A stretch of 64,000 nucleotides of DNA from Methylomonas albis (GCF_014850955.1 NZ_JACXSS010000001.1:4712001-4776000), one strand, 5' to 3'. Shown: positions 1 to 9,825, counted from the stretch's first letter. A program made the numbers and translations. The notes: generated from the sequence alone by a model not told the origin.

Positions 1-33
1 GCCGAAACCACGGACTCAGAGATGTAATTCGAG

Positions 34-55
34 TAATCTGACAAAGTAGAATTAA
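34..55. repeat. MITE terminal inverted repeat at window edge
   Basis: These 22 bases are identical to the right terminal repeat of the 171-bp element at 44111-44281. The bases before it (1-33) match the reverse complement of that element's left subterminal part, so the window begins inside a second copy. The stop codon of the neighbouring acetyltransferase (52-54, minus strand) falls within this repeat. Confidence 0.75.
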
Positions 56-1134
56 AGCGGATGATCAAAATAATCACCATCGATCCCGCTTCTGTACCAG
101 CCTTGCAAAACATTATCGGCCAACGGCGGTTCGCGGTAGATCAGATAGCGATTGCCGCGCGACGGCACCGCTTCATATCCGAGGTAGCGAAACAGACTGG
201 TCAGTTGCGGCGAAGCCACTTCCAAACTACCCCAGCTGATACCGTTCTCTCGCCAATAGGCGAATAAATAATACAGCATGGCCTGCACAGCCGGCTCGTC
301 GTCCAAGGGATAAAACACATCGCGCAATACCGCCATGCTGATAGCATCCCCAAAGCTTTGCTGGTGCCAGATGGCGTAGGCGCGTAACTTGCCGGAAGCA
401 TCCCGCAGCGCGAACAATCTTAAAGGGCAGGTTGGGAAATCGAATAAGCGCCAATTTAAATAGCGGCTGCTGCGTTCCAGACAAGAGGCATAGCCGGCTT
501 TAGCGCTATCCCACAATTCATCGAACTCTGCATCGCAATGTAAAACCTCTACCAATTTAAAACCGCCGCTACGCAATTTGAAGTTGCGTAGCCGCAAGTT
601 GAGGTCGAACAGGCTGCCGAACAAATACCCCCAGGCTTTACCGGCCCGTTTCTCCCAAGAGCCGCGAAAACCGATTCGCAAGCGAAAAAAATCGTTATCG
701 CTACCGCCAATCCCGACAAAGCCGCATTTTTTGAATGCTTTCTGAGTAATCACGCCGGCAGTCACGGTACCGTTAAATGGCGCAAACTCGAGACTGTGTT
801 CGATCAACCGAGTGGCCAAACCCTGGCCGCGAAACTGCTGGTCGACGCTGGTATTAGAACCGAATGCAATAGCTACGGATTCGCCGTTCAAGCACCAAGG
901 TTGCACAAACATGGCGCGGAAACCGACTAAGCGCTCATTGTGCCAAACCCCGACACCGACGCATGGCAAGGCATCTTGCCAAGGATTATGCACGATACGG
1001 CGCTCGAACCACTGCTGGATATATTCGGGGTGTTGTTGAAACTCGTCGAAATTGGCAACAGCGATGCGAATGCAATCCGGAATATCCGCCTGTTGGATAG
1101 GGCCATAAACAAAATGCTCTGCAACAGCGGACAT
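52..1134 (-). CDS. GNAT-family N-acetyltransferase-like protein
   Basis: The product has 360 residues. The N-terminal third looks like a GNAT acyl-CoA-binding fold: a strand carrying 'VGFRAMF' is followed near residues 100-112 by 'QQFRGQGLATRLIEHS', which fits the Q/RxxGxG/A pyrophosphate-binding motif. The C-terminal half has no motif I recognise. Proteins of this size with an N-terminal GNAT domain occur in polysaccharide or lipid modification settings, but nothing here identifies the substrate. The ATG at 1134 has no strong ribosome binding site. The stop codon TAA is supplied by the terminal repeat of a MITE, so the original C terminus may have been longer. It stands alone between the repeat and a divergent intergenic stretch. 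Confidence 0.7.
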   Translation of the reverse strand: MSAVAEHFVYGPIQQADIPDCIRIAVANFDEFQQHPEYIQQWFERRIVHNPWQDALPCVGVGVWHNERLVGFRAMFVQPWCLNGESVAIAFGSNTSVDQQFRGQGLATRLIEHSLEFAPFNGTVTAGVITQKAFKKCGFVGIGGSDNDFFRLRIGFRGSWEKRAGKAWGYLFGSLFDLNLRLRNFKLRSGGFKLVEVLHCDAEFDELWDSAKAGYASCLERSSRYLNWRLFDFPTCPLRLFALRDASGKLRAYAIWHQQSFGDAISMAVLRDVFYPLDDEPAVQAMLYYLFAYWRENGISWGSLEVASPQLTSLFRYLGYEAVPSRGNRYLIYREPPLADNVLQGWYRSGIDGDYFDHPL

Positions 1135-1378
1135 AGGCTTTTCTCGACAAAAATGCTGAAAATTATTGGCGAGGCCGAAATACCTTTGGTTAGGGCGTCA
1201 CCGAAAATCAAAAACTATTATCGGCGCAAACTCGCTGTAATACCAAACGACAGCGCAGTTTTAAATGAGACGCCTGGGCAGCGACAGGCATTTGGGGAGA
1301 AGTAGCGGGCCGAGGCAAAACCCGCAAACCCTGGAAGGAGTGGTGGTTGCCCGACCCATACAACACTTGGAACAGGAT

Positions 1379-1849
1379 TTAAGGGGCCAGACTCAAGACC
1401 GATTTGGTATCAAGCAAGCTACTGCGTTTTTTCAAACCAAGAAAGCCCAGCATGCCGCTAAGGAATAACCAGGCCGCAGTAGGCAAGGCCGCTTTCAATT
1501 CAGCCGTTTTGCTCTCATCGATCACAGGCTGGAAAACCACACCGAGCAGCCCGAAAAAATCTGTTTGCAAAACAATGTCGTCTAGCCCCGCCAGATTGGA
1601 CAATGCCTGCTTAAATGTGCTTACCGCACCGGTTTTTACGCGGGTAAACAAGGTTAACGCATAATCCTGCAAGGGCTCGTCCGTTAAACGGGGTAAGGGT
1701 TGTTCTTGATAAACGCTAGGCAAAATCGTTTTAAACGTTTCCAGCGAGTTTAGAGTGTTTTCGGCAGTAGCCGCTTGCGCAAACTGAATACCGCAAAACG
1801 ACAGGCCAATAAAAAATAATGCAGAAAGTAGCGGCTTGTTTGTGTCCAT
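1379..1849 (-). CDS. VPLPA-CTERM-type secreted protein
   Basis: A 156-residue protein with an N-terminal signal peptide (hydrophobic stretch about 7-22, likely cleavage after 'AQA'). Near the C terminus it has 'LPTAAWLFLSGMLGFLGLKKR': a short LPxxAW motif, one membrane segment and a basic tail. That is the layout of VPLPA-CTERM sorting signals, known to be handled by exosortase D-type enzymes; the motif here is LPTAAW rather than the canonical VPLPA. The central part (about residues 30-120) is helical-looking and unrecognised. After the sorting signal it carries about 12 extra residues. Expected location is the cell surface or outer-membrane-associated matrix. No partner gene lies next to it. 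Confidence 0.65.
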   Translation of the reverse strand: MDTNKPLLSALFFIGLSFCGIQFAQAATAENTLNSLETFKTILPSVYQEQPLPRLTDEPLQDYALTLFTRVKTGAVSTFKQALSNLAGLDDIVLQTDFFGLLGVVFQPVIDESKTAELKAALPTAAWLFLSGMLGFLGLKKRSSLLDTKSVLSLAP

Positions 1850-2257
1850 TTTAAAACCCCAGAATTAATCAATTAGTTTAGAGGTGAAACCCTATCCCCG
1901 AAAGCTCAACCAATTACAAACATTGGTAGCGGCTCACGACAAAGGCATCCGTGCTGAAGAGGATAGCACTTTATATGCCAATGACAAGAAACTGATTTAT
2001 ATAAATATTTTTATACTCACACTGACAAGCTGTTCGACCAACAACAATAATTGTCGATTAAATGCTGCTAACACAACAACTTAGCGGCTTGCAATTTCCT
2101 AAAGCCTCCAAGCCGAATACCTCAAAATTAGCTCGGTTTTTCCCATCCAAGCCGAAGATCAACCCCAAGTCCGCAGGCGACGGTTTTGCAGTTGAAAGAT
2201 AGCCATAACTTGTTACAGTAGTAGCCGAGTTACTGAACTTACCGACACGGGAGCATC
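1850..2257. other. Intergenic region between divergent genes
   Basis: About 400 bases between the VPLPA-CTERM gene (minus strand) and pycA (plus strand), so it should hold both promoters. A 66-codon open frame at 1884-2084 has an asparagine/threonine-rich tail and no domain, and I do not call it a gene. I looked for c-di-GMP riboswitch features and did not find them. Confidence 0.5.
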
Positions 2258-3676
2258 ATGTTACGCAAAATATTGATCGCCAATCGCGGCGAAATTGCTG
2301 TCCGTATCATTCGGGCCTGCGCGGAAATGGGCATTCGTTCCGCAGCTATTTATTCGGAAGCCGACCGTTTTGCCCTGCACGTCAAAAAGGCTGACGAGTC
2401 ACATTACATCGGCAGCGAGCCGCTGGCCGGCTATTTGAATATTTATGGTCTGGTGGATCTGGCCTTACGCACCGGCTGCGATGCGATTCATCCGGGTTAT
2501 GGCTTTCTATCGGAAAACGCTCAATTTGCCCGCGCCTGCCAGGAACGCGGCCTGGTGTTTATCGGCCCGTCCGCGGAAGTTATTCAGCGCATGGGTGACA
2601 AAACCGAAGCCCGCAGCGCGATGATAGCGGCCGGACTGCCGGTGACGCCAGGTTCTGACGGCAATCTGGACAGCGTCGAACACGCCTTGCAGGTGGCCGA
2701 ACAGATCGGTTATCCGATCATGCTGAAAGCCACTTCCGGCGGCGGCGGGCGAGGCATCAGACGCTGCGACAACCCCAACGAACTGCGACAAAACTTTCAA
2801 CGAGTGATTTCCGAAGCCACCAAGGCCTTCGGTAGCGCCGACGTGTTTTTAGAAAAATGCGTGGTCAATCCCATCCATATCGAAGTGCAGGTACTGGCCG
2901 ACCACTTCGGCAACACCATCCATCTTTACGAGCGCGATTGTTCGGTGCAAAGACGCAATCAGAAATTGATAGAAATCGCGCCATCCCCGCAACTGGATGA
3001 AGCCCAACGTCAATATCTGGGCGGGTTAGCGGTAATGGCGGCTAAAGCAGTCGGCTATACCAACGCCGGTACCGTGGAGTTTCTGCTGGACACCAACGGC
3101 CGGTTCTATTTCATGGAAATGAACACCCGGGTGCAGGTCGAGCATACCATCACCGAGACCATCACCGGCGTCGATATTGTCGAAGAGCAAATTCGGGTCG
3201 CGGCCGGTTTGCCTTTGCGTTTCAAGCAGGAAGAAATCGTCAGACGCGGCTATGCGATTCAATTTAGGGTCAACGCCGAAGACCCGAAAAATAATTTCCT
3301 GCCCAGCTTCGGTCACATTTCCCGTTACTACGCTCCCGGCGGCCCCGGCGTGCGCACCGACACGGCGATTTATACCGGATACGAAGTACCGCCGTTTTAC
3401 GACTCGATGCTGGCCAAGGTTATTGTCAGTGCGATGACTTGGGAAGATGCCATCAACCGCGGCGAGCGCGCCTTGAAGGACATGGGCTTGTTCGGCATCA
3501 AAACTACGATCCCCTATTACTTAAAAATTCTCGGCCATCCGGATTTTCGTCGCGGTCGCTTCAATACCGGTTTTGTCGAAGCTAACCCCGATCTAATCAA
3601 TTATTCCAACAAGCCGCGACCGGAAATTCTGGCCAGCGTGCTGGCGGCCGTTGTGGCCTCTCATACCGGCCTGTAA
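2258..3676 (+). CDS. pycA: Pyruvate carboxylase subunit A (biotin carboxylase)
   Basis: A 472-residue biotin carboxylase subunit. It should carboxylate biotin with ATP and bicarbonate and pass the carboxyl group to PycB, making oxaloacetate from pyruvate in the cytosol. It starts with the typical 'MLRKILIANRGEIAVR'. The ATP-grasp glycine loop is 'KATSGGGGRGIRR' (about residues 155-167). The catalytic region has 'ERDCSVQRRNQKLIE' and 'FMEMNTRVQVEHTITE'. Length is that of a separate subunit and it lacks a biotinyl domain, which is carried by the next gene 16 bases downstream. AccC is the main alternative, but pairing with an OadA/PycB-type gene favours pyruvate carboxylase. The ATG follows a GGGAG ribosome binding site. 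Confidence 0.92.
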   Translation: MLRKILIANRGEIAVRIIRACAEMGIRSAAIYSEADRFALHVKKADESHYIGSEPLAGYLNIYGLVDLALRTGCDAIHPGYGFLSENAQFARACQERGLVFIGPSAEVIQRMGDKTEARSAMIAAGLPVTPGSDGNLDSVEHALQVAEQIGYPIMLKATSGGGGRGIRRCDNPNELRQNFQRVISEATKAFGSADVFLEKCVVNPIHIEVQVLADHFGNTIHLYERDCSVQRRNQKLIEIAPSPQLDEAQRQYLGGLAVMAAKAVGYTNAGTVEFLLDTNGRFYFMEMNTRVQVEHTITETITGVDIVEEQIRVAAGLPLRFKQEEIVRRGYAIQFRVNAEDPKNNFLPSFGHISRYYAPGGPGVRTDTAIYTGYEVPPFYDSMLAKVIVSAMTWEDAINRGERALKDMGLFGIKTTIPYYLKILGHPDFRRGRFNTGFVEANPDLINYSNKPRPEILASVLAAVVASHTGL

Positions 3677-3692
3677 GCCAAAGGACATTGCA

Positions 3693-5516
3693 ATGAGTAA
3701 AGTTTACGTAACCGACGTTATCCTGCGCGACGCCCACCAATCACTCATCGCCACCCGCATGCGCACTGAAGACATGCTACCGGCCTGCGCCATGCTGGAC
3801 GACATCGGCTATTGGTCACTGGAATGCTGGGGCGGCGCCACCTTCGACGCCTGTTTGCGCTTTTTAAAGGAAGACCCCTGGGAACGCTTGAGCAAACTAA
3901 AAGCCGCGCTGCCCAATACCCGTCTGCAAATGCTGTTGCGCGGCCAAAACCTGCTCGGCTACCGGCATTATTCCGACGACGTGGTGCGCAAATTCGTCGA
4001 GACTGCCGCCGGTAACGGCATGGACGTGTTTCGGATTTTCGACGCGCTGAACGACATCCGCAATCTGGAAACCGCCATCGAAGCCACCAAAGCAGCCGGA
4101 AAACACGCCCAAGGCACCATCTGTTACACCACCAGCCCGGTGCACGACATCGCCAGTTTCATCAAATTGGGAAGAGGCCTAGCCGACTTGGGCTGTGATT
4201 CGATTGCCATCAAGGACATGGCCGGCCTATTGACACCCTATATCGCCGGAGAACTGGTCAAGGCCCTGAAAGACGCCGTCGACCTGCCATTGCACCTCCA
4301 CTGCCATGCAACCGCCGGCTTGGCGGAAATGTGTCAGCTCAAAGCCATCGAGGCCGGCTGCGAACATGTCGACACAGCCCTATCTTCCTGGGCCGGCGGC
4401 ACCAGCCATCCGCCTACTGAATCGCTGGTCACGGCGTTGCGTGGCACAGCTTACGACACCGGCCTGGATTTGGACAAGCTGCAAGAGGTGAATCAGTATT
4501 TTGTTGAGGTGCGGAAAAAATACCGCCGCTTCGAAAGCGAATTTACCGGTATCGACACCCGCGTGCATATCTTTCAGGTGCCGGGCGGCATGATCTCGAA
4601 TCTGGCCAACCAGTTAAAAGAGCGTGACGCGCTGGACCGGATGACCGAGGTTTACCGGGAAATCCCGGAAGTACGCAGGGATTTGGGCTACCCGCCGTTG
4701 GTCACACCGACTTCGCAAATCGTCGGCACCCAGGCGGTTTTGAACGTGTTGACCGGCAAACGCTACGAAACCATCAGCAATGAGGTGAAACGCTACCTGC
4801 ACGGCGGTTACGGCAAGGCCCCGGCCACGGTTAATCCGCAACTGCAAGCCAAGGCAGTCGGCACGGAAGAAGTCATCGAATGCCGGCCGGCCGATTTACT
4901 CAAACCCGAGTTTGAACATCTGCGTAACGAAATCGCCCATCTGGCCGTGAACGACGAAGACGTGTTGAGCTTTGCCATGTTCCCCGAGATCGGCAAACAA
5001 TTTCTGGAACTGCGTTCCACCGACAACCTGGTCGCCGAACCTTTGGAATTGGCAGACGTACCGACGCCCGGCGAAGTCAAAAAAGCCCCGACCGAATTCA
5101 ACGTGGCCCTGCACGGCGAGTCCTATCACGTCAAAGTCACCGGCGCCGGGCCGAAAAACCAAAGCTTGCGGCATTTTTACTTTACCGTGGACGGCATGCC
5201 GGAAGAAATTGTGATCGAAACCCTGGATGAAATCGTGCTGGACGGCGGTGCGCAAGGCGCGGTGCAAAGTGCTATCGCCAGCAAACGTCGCCGTCCCAAC
5301 CAGCCCGGCGATGTGGTGACCAGCATGCCTTGCAACATCATCGACGTGCTGGTCAAGGAAGGCCAAAAAGTCAACGCCGGCCAATCCTTGCTGGTAACAG
5401 AAGCCATGAAAATGGAAACCGAGATCACGGCGCCGATAGCCGGTATCGTCAAGGCAATCTATGTCGCAAAAGGTGATGCCGTTAATCCAAATGAGGTGTT
5501 GGTCGAAATTAATTAG
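3693..5516 (+). CDS. pycB: Pyruvate carboxylase subunit B (carboxyltransferase with biotinyl domain)
   Basis: A 607-residue partner of PycA. The N-terminal TIM-barrel carboxyltransferase has the family start 'VTDVILRDAHQSLIATR', 'FRIFDALND', the lysine motif 'AIKDMAGLL' and the metal-binding 'LHLHCHATAG'. A middle PycB/OadA domain follows, and a C-terminal biotinyl domain contains 'TEAMKMETE' with the biotinylated lysine near residue 573. I chose the ATG at 3693, after AAAGGA, rather than an in-frame ATG at 3651 that would overlap pycA. In a methanotroph this enzyme would refill the TCA cycle. Oxaloacetate decarboxylase alpha subunit is similar in sequence, but the adjacent biotin carboxylase and the lack of oadB/oadG argue against it. 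Confidence 0.92.
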   Translation: MSKVYVTDVILRDAHQSLIATRMRTEDMLPACAMLDDIGYWSLECWGGATFDACLRFLKEDPWERLSKLKAALPNTRLQMLLRGQNLLGYRHYSDDVVRKFVETAAGNGMDVFRIFDALNDIRNLETAIEATKAAGKHAQGTICYTTSPVHDIASFIKLGRGLADLGCDSIAIKDMAGLLTPYIAGELVKALKDAVDLPLHLHCHATAGLAEMCQLKAIEAGCEHVDTALSSWAGGTSHPPTESLVTALRGTAYDTGLDLDKLQEVNQYFVEVRKKYRRFESEFTGIDTRVHIFQVPGGMISNLANQLKERDALDRMTEVYREIPEVRRDLGYPPLVTPTSQIVGTQAVLNVLTGKRYETISNEVKRYLHGGYGKAPATVNPQLQAKAVGTEEVIECRPADLLKPEFEHLRNEIAHLAVNDEDVLSFAMFPEIGKQFLELRSTDNLVAEPLELADVPTPGEVKKAPTEFNVALHGESYHVKVTGAGPKNQSLRHFYFTVDGMPEEIVIETLDEIVLDGGAQGAVQSAIASKRRRPNQPGDVVTSMPCNIIDVLVKEGQKVNAGQSLLVTEAMKMETEITAPIAGIVKAIYVAKGDAVNPNEVLVEIN

Positions 5517-5667
5517 AAGAAAAGAGCCAAGATGAAAGGTAAAATGGCGCGTCTGCCATAAGGGTGGCTTTTACAAATTTGTAGCTGTTTACTTTGGTAA
5601 ATGATTTCACCGCTACAATTATGTTCGCTGATCATCTTTTTAGCCTTTAATCTTTCGCCTGATTACT

Positions 5668-6636
5668 TTGACTCCTAAATCCGTAACCGAAGAATCCATC
5701 CGCCACGCCGTCGAATTGTTACGGCAAGGCCAATTGGTGGCCTTTCCAACCGAGACCGTTTACGGCTTGGGCGCGGATGCCGCCAACCCCGATGCGGTTG
5801 CCAAAATCTTTGCCGCGAAAGGCCGGCCGGCCGACCATCCTTTGATCGTGCATATCGCCAGCGCCGCGCAAATCAACGACTGGGCGGAAGCCGTGCCGGA
5901 AGCGGCGTTACGGCTGGCCGAACACTTCTGGCCCGGCCCGTTGACGATGATACTGAACAAAAAATCGACAGTGCCGTCCGCCGTCACCGGCGGCCAGGAT
6001 ACCGTGGGCTTGCGGGTGCCGGCCAATCCGGTAGCCCTGCAATTATTACAAGCCTTCGGTGGCGGCATCGCCGCACCGTCGGCAAATCGCTTCGGCCACA
6101 TTAGCCCGACGCAAGCCGAGCATGTTGCGGAAGAACTGGGCGATAGCGTGGCCTGCATCCTGGACGGCGGCCCCTCCTCGGTGGGTGTGGAATCCACCAT
6201 CATCGATCTCAGCGACGGCATCCCCGCCATCCTCAGACCGGGTCGTATTACCCGCAGCCAACTGAAAGCCGTACTACAAACTGAAGTCCGTCTTTCCGCG
6301 CAAAGCAAAATCCGTGCGCCGGGCATGATGGCAGTGCATTACGCGCCCAACACCATGGCCTTGCTGTGCCCGGCCGATACCTTAATCGCGATGACCGACG
6401 ATTTGTGCGCAAAAGGTAAACACATTGGCATCCTGGCATTTAGCGCCGAAATCGCCGAAATCCCCTGCCTGCATCTACTTAGATTGCCGGCCGATGCCGA
6501 GCTTTACGAACCGGCTTTATACAGCTCGCTACGCGCATTGGACAACCTGCAACTCGATACCATCCTGATCGAACAGCCGCCTGATAGCGAAGCCTGGGCA
6601 GCCGTCAACGACCGCCTGGATAAAGCCACGGTTTGA
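5668..6636 (+). CDS. tsaC: Threonylcarbamoyl-AMP synthase (Sua5/TsaC family)
   Basis: A 322-residue protein with an N-terminal YrdC domain and a C-terminal Sua5 domain. It makes threonylcarbamoyl-AMP from threonine, bicarbonate and ATP, the first step of the t6A37 modification of ANN-decoding tRNAs. Diagnostic segments are 'VAFPTETVYGLGADA' (about 21-35), 'AKGRPADHPLIVHI' (about 50-63), 'FWPGPLTMIL' and 'GLRVPANPVA'. 'APGMMAVHYAPN' marks the linker to the C-terminal domain. The length matches Sua5 rather than the short TsaC. The start is a TTG at 5668, because no ATG lies before the conserved motif. tadA follows after one base, so both tRNA-modification genes should be cotranscribed. Confidence 0.9.
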   Translation: MTPKSVTEESIRHAVELLRQGQLVAFPTETVYGLGADAANPDAVAKIFAAKGRPADHPLIVHIASAAQINDWAEAVPEAALRLAEHFWPGPLTMILNKKSTVPSAVTGGQDTVGLRVPANPVALQLLQAFGGGIAAPSANRFGHISPTQAEHVAEELGDSVACILDGGPSSVGVESTIIDLSDGIPAILRPGRITRSQLKAVLQTEVRLSAQSKIRAPGMMAVHYAPNTMALLCPADTLIAMTDDLCAKGKHIGILAFSAEIAEIPCLHLLRLPADAELYEPALYSSLRALDNLQLDTILIEQPPDSEAWAAVNDRLDKATV

Positions 6637-6637
6637 T

Positions 6638-7102
6638 ATGACCGACGAGGAATGGCTGCGCCATGCCATCCGTCTGGCGCAACGCGCCGAAAGCCAAGGC
6701 GAAGTGCCGGTCGGCGCGCTGCTGGTGCATAACGAGCGCTGCATCGCCGAAGGCTGGAATCAACCCATCCAAAATAACGACCCCACCGCGCACGCCGAAA
6801 TCGTTGCGCTACGCAAAGCCGGCCAGGTTTTACACAACTACAGACTGATCGATACCACCCTCTACGTGACCCTGGAGCCCTGCGTAATGTGCATGGGCGC
6901 CATCGCTCACGCCCGCGTCAAACGTCTGGTATTCGGCGCCTACGATGCCAAACGCGGCGCGGTTTGCCATGCATTGCAACTCAGCGACGCAGCGTTTTTA
7001 AATCATTCTGTGGAATGGACGGGGGGAATTCTGGAAACGGATTGCGCGGAGTTACTCAGCGATTTTTTCAAAGCCAGACGGCATCAGTCAAAAAGTCAAT
7101 AA
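6638..7102 (+). CDS. tadA: tRNA-specific adenosine deaminase TadA
   Basis: A 154-residue zinc-dependent deaminase that converts A34 of tRNA-Arg(ACG) to inosine. The zinc site is complete: His52-Ala-Glu54 in 'PTAHAEIVALR', and Cys82 and Cys85 in 'LEPCVMCMGAIAHAR'. The conserved 'VFGAYDAKRGAV' follows. Length is normal for the family. It starts one base after the stop of the threonylcarbamoyl-AMP synthase gene. Confidence 0.93.
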   Translation: MTDEEWLRHAIRLAQRAESQGEVPVGALLVHNERCIAEGWNQPIQNNDPTAHAEIVALRKAGQVLHNYRLIDTTLYVTLEPCVMCMGAIAHARVKRLVFGAYDAKRGAVCHALQLSDAAFLNHSVEWTGGILETDCAELLSDFFKARRHQSKSQ

Positions 7103-7560
7103 CCACTACGCGACACTTGCAGTCCGTTTATCTCATATTGTTTCAACCCCTGAATAGCCGACTTGCTCCGGCGAAAATGAAAAGCAAAACCGGTAGAATC
7201 GAGATGCGGACTCAGGAATGCAGTCGAGATGGGTATTAATTAACGTCTAATCGGGTATTCATGCATAGCCTCTCACAAGCCATTTAGTTACAGTTTACTC
7301 CATTGGAGCAGTGAGTAAATGTGTTGCATAAAACCATCAAATCCAATAATTAAAGACATTACTTCAACATAGGCTTGTCTCGGCACAAGTATTATTTTGA
7401 GCGAAATATCATTATAGTTAATTTATTTAATATTGATAAATAGCGGACAAGTTATTGTTTGTTCCGGAGTCACTTCAAAACTAATGTAAAATATTAAACA
7501 CCGACTATTTAAAAGCCTTATAGAGAATTTCTATATGCCGATAAAACTGGAGACTTTACC
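7103..7560. other. AT-rich intergenic region
   Basis: About 460 bases, clearly more AT-rich from 7260 on than the genes to the left. It should hold the promoter of the beta-helix gene at 7561. I see no convincing gene, riboswitch or repeat in it. The base composition change marks the left edge of an accessory region. Confidence 0.5.
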
Positions 7561-9540
7561 ATGCTTAACTATTACTCATCTAGGAATAAAACTTCCGTAT
7601 CTTTATGGAAAACACCGCATATCATCTTAAAATTTATATTCTTATTCTGTTGTCTAGCCAATATACAACTTGCATTTTCTTTACCTAATCAACCACCCGA
7701 CCCTGTTCCTGACCCCACGCCTAATGGCAATCTGGTTGACGAATGTGTTAATTATGCTAAAACCTCAGCATCCTTAACCCTAACCCCGCAAAACATCAGT
7801 TTTGGCGACTCTGTTAATCTGAGCTGGCACATAGAATATCCATCAAAATGTAATGAGGTTTTTTCTTCAGTTGAATTAGCAGGTAAACCGGTAGGTTTGG
7901 ACGGTGATCAAGTAATAAAACCTATGTCCACTCGCACCTATTCTTTATCTATTTCAACTCCAAACAAAAACTATTACCTACTTAGCCAGGAAGTCGAAGT
8001 TACCTTGCCAAATACTGTTCATATCGATGGGAGCAATGACGATTGGAAGGGAGTGTTAATACAAGCCTTGCAAGCCGGCAATAAAAAAATTGTACTGGCC
8101 TCTGATGTTGATATGGATTTAACCGGAATAGAAAGCATCAACATTAAAAGCGGCACCACTCTTACCAGTGAAATGCCAGAGCCAGCAATTTATAAGGCCT
8201 TTGTGCCTGCAAAAACCAGCTCTAAAAAGGCGAATGTCAAATTTTCAAATCTCTTGTCGAATGCGGTTGACAATGTTTACCGCCCACCCGCCCGAAATGC
8301 GGATAATTTAGGCCCAAGGCTCTATTTGATTAATACTGGTGTATCACGCAACCCCCTGTTTATTATCAACGATAGTAATGTCAAAATTTCGGGTTTCAGG
8401 TTGCAAGGCCCTAATCCAGAGATAGGTAATGGCAATAGTAATAAGGAAATTGGTATAAAAATTCTTCCAGTTGTGAAAGATGGCGACCCTTTACAAGGAA
8501 TTGAGATCAGTCAAATGGAAATCTATAACTGGAGTGGTGCGGGAGTTGAAGTTAATGACACGAATACAACTGATCATCCCGGCAGATTGACGTTTAATAA
8601 TGCCTCAGGCGTTTATATCCACGATAATTATATTCATCACAATCGGCACCACAGTGGCTTTGGTTATGGTGTAAGCGTTGGGGAGGGGGGCTATGCACTC
8701 ATCGCGCAAAATGTGTTTGAACAAAATCGGCATGCTATTGCAGGTGAAAGTAAAAGTGACGATGGCACCGATTTTTCAGGCTATATTGCACGAAATAACT
8801 TAATCTTACCCGGAGGCGGGGCGCATTGCACCGAGAATAGTATTGTGGATAACAATGGTCCAAATATCTGCTGGCGTACCCACCAAATAGATATGCACGG
8901 CGATATATCACGACAATCAGACTATGATAGTGGAACAGCCGGTGAAACTATGATTATTGAGCAAAACACGATTTTATATACAGGTGGACCGCGTCATCAC
9001 ATCTACGATCTTGACCAGTGGGACCCGTCTCAAACATTGTTAGGACCATGGGAAAACGGTAATGCAATAAAAATCCGTGGCAACCCAAAGGATAAAGTTT
9101 ATATCAATGCCAATGTCTTTGCCCACAGTAATCGCGCTGATGCTATAGTGCAAAACTACACTGCGACTGGATACTATTACCCCCCGAGAGGAGTTCCTCA
9201 ACTTATTTTAAAGATTTCTAATCCAATTACTGTGACTCCAAACAATCTGTGGGGCGCTAAACCACTAAAAAATCTAGTGAAATGTGATTTTACCGGTGAT
9301 GGTTTGCCGGATGACTTCATGGCAACGGGTGTAACTTGGTGGGTGCGTTCGGCTGTAACTCAGCAGTGGCAATATCTTAATACTAAAACCGAGCGCCTAA
9401 ACCAATTAATAATTCAGGATTTGGATAATGACGGCATCTGCGATGTCGCGCGTAAACCCGGCAATCCGCTTGCGATACCTCGGATATATTCAAAAAGCGG
9501 TAAGGGCGACTGGGTTGATAGGTTTATGGTGGCACAATGA
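7561..9540 (+). CDS. Secreted right-handed beta-helix protein with Ca-binding-like C terminus
   Basis: A 659-residue exported protein. The hydrophobic stretch at about 20-40 ending near 'AFS' is a signal peptide. A Pro-rich linker is followed at about 60-150 by an Ig-like segment ('ASLTLTPQNISFGDSVNLSW'). Residues about 220-560 have the Asn/Gly/Ile-rich rungs of a right-handed parallel beta-helix, for example 'ASGVYIHDNYIHHNRHHSG' and 'YIARNNLILPGG'. Near the C terminus two Asp-rich loops, 'DFTGDGLPDD' and 'DLDNDGICD', resemble FG-GAP or EF-like calcium sites. Beta-helix enzymes are often polysaccharide lyases or epimerases, but I see no motif that fixes the activity. Its AT-rich composition differs from the pyc region, which fits lateral origin. 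Confidence 0.7.
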   Translation: MLNYYSSRNKTSVSLWKTPHIILKFIFLFCCLANIQLAFSLPNQPPDPVPDPTPNGNLVDECVNYAKTSASLTLTPQNISFGDSVNLSWHIEYPSKCNEVFSSVELAGKPVGLDGDQVIKPMSTRTYSLSISTPNKNYYLLSQEVEVTLPNTVHIDGSNDDWKGVLIQALQAGNKKIVLASDVDMDLTGIESINIKSGTTLTSEMPEPAIYKAFVPAKTSSKKANVKFSNLLSNAVDNVYRPPARNADNLGPRLYLINTGVSRNPLFIINDSNVKISGFRLQGPNPEIGNGNSNKEIGIKILPVVKDGDPLQGIEISQMEIYNWSGAGVEVNDTNTTDHPGRLTFNNASGVYIHDNYIHHNRHHSGFGYGVSVGEGGYALIAQNVFEQNRHAIAGESKSDDGTDFSGYIARNNLILPGGGAHCTENSIVDNNGPNICWRTHQIDMHGDISRQSDYDSGTAGETMIIEQNTILYTGGPRHHIYDLDQWDPSQTLLGPWENGNAIKIRGNPKDKVYINANVFAHSNRADAIVQNYTATGYYYPPRGVPQLILKISNPITVTPNNLWGAKPLKNLVKCDFTGDGLPDDFMATGVTWWVRSAVTQQWQYLNTKTERLNQLIIQDLDNDGICDVARKPGNPLAIPRIYSKSGKGDWVDRFMVAQ

Positions 9541-9577
9541 TAGATAATCGCTTTTAAATACCCTAAAGGCCAGGAGT

Positions 9578-9609
9578 GAGGGAAAGCAACTAAAGACTAG
9601 CTTTCCCTC
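9578..9609. terminator. Hairpin after the beta-helix gene
   Basis: A perfect 10-bp stem (GAGGGAAAGC paired with GCTTTCCCTC) and a 12-base loop, 38 bases after the stop codon at 9540. There is no T-run after it, so it may act as an mRNA-stabilising or weak termination hairpin. Confidence 0.5.
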
Positions 9610-9825
9610 CCAAGTCTTGGAAAACCTCCCTGGATGTGTTCATGATAGTGTCAATTTATTACCGACAAATTCATATTAATAGGGTTGCTGCCTAGTATTA
9701 AATGTCAGCTCTATTGCAGCAGAATGAGTCTATGTGGTAGATACACCAAAACTCTTTCATTTTATGCTAGCGCCTCTCCGGCAAGATCTAGCGTGATTTC
9801 ATCTCCCAAGATTGGAGAACTAGTA

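Noticed and set aside
1850..2257. c-di-GMP riboswitch upstream of the small VPLPA-CTERM gene or pycA
   Set aside because: A GAAA tetraloop-like stretch is visible near 1896, but the conserved GEMM core sequences are absent on both strands.
4896..5384. 162-codon minus-strand frame within pycB
   Set aside because: Antisense shadow of the biotinyl and linker region of pycB; no independent support.
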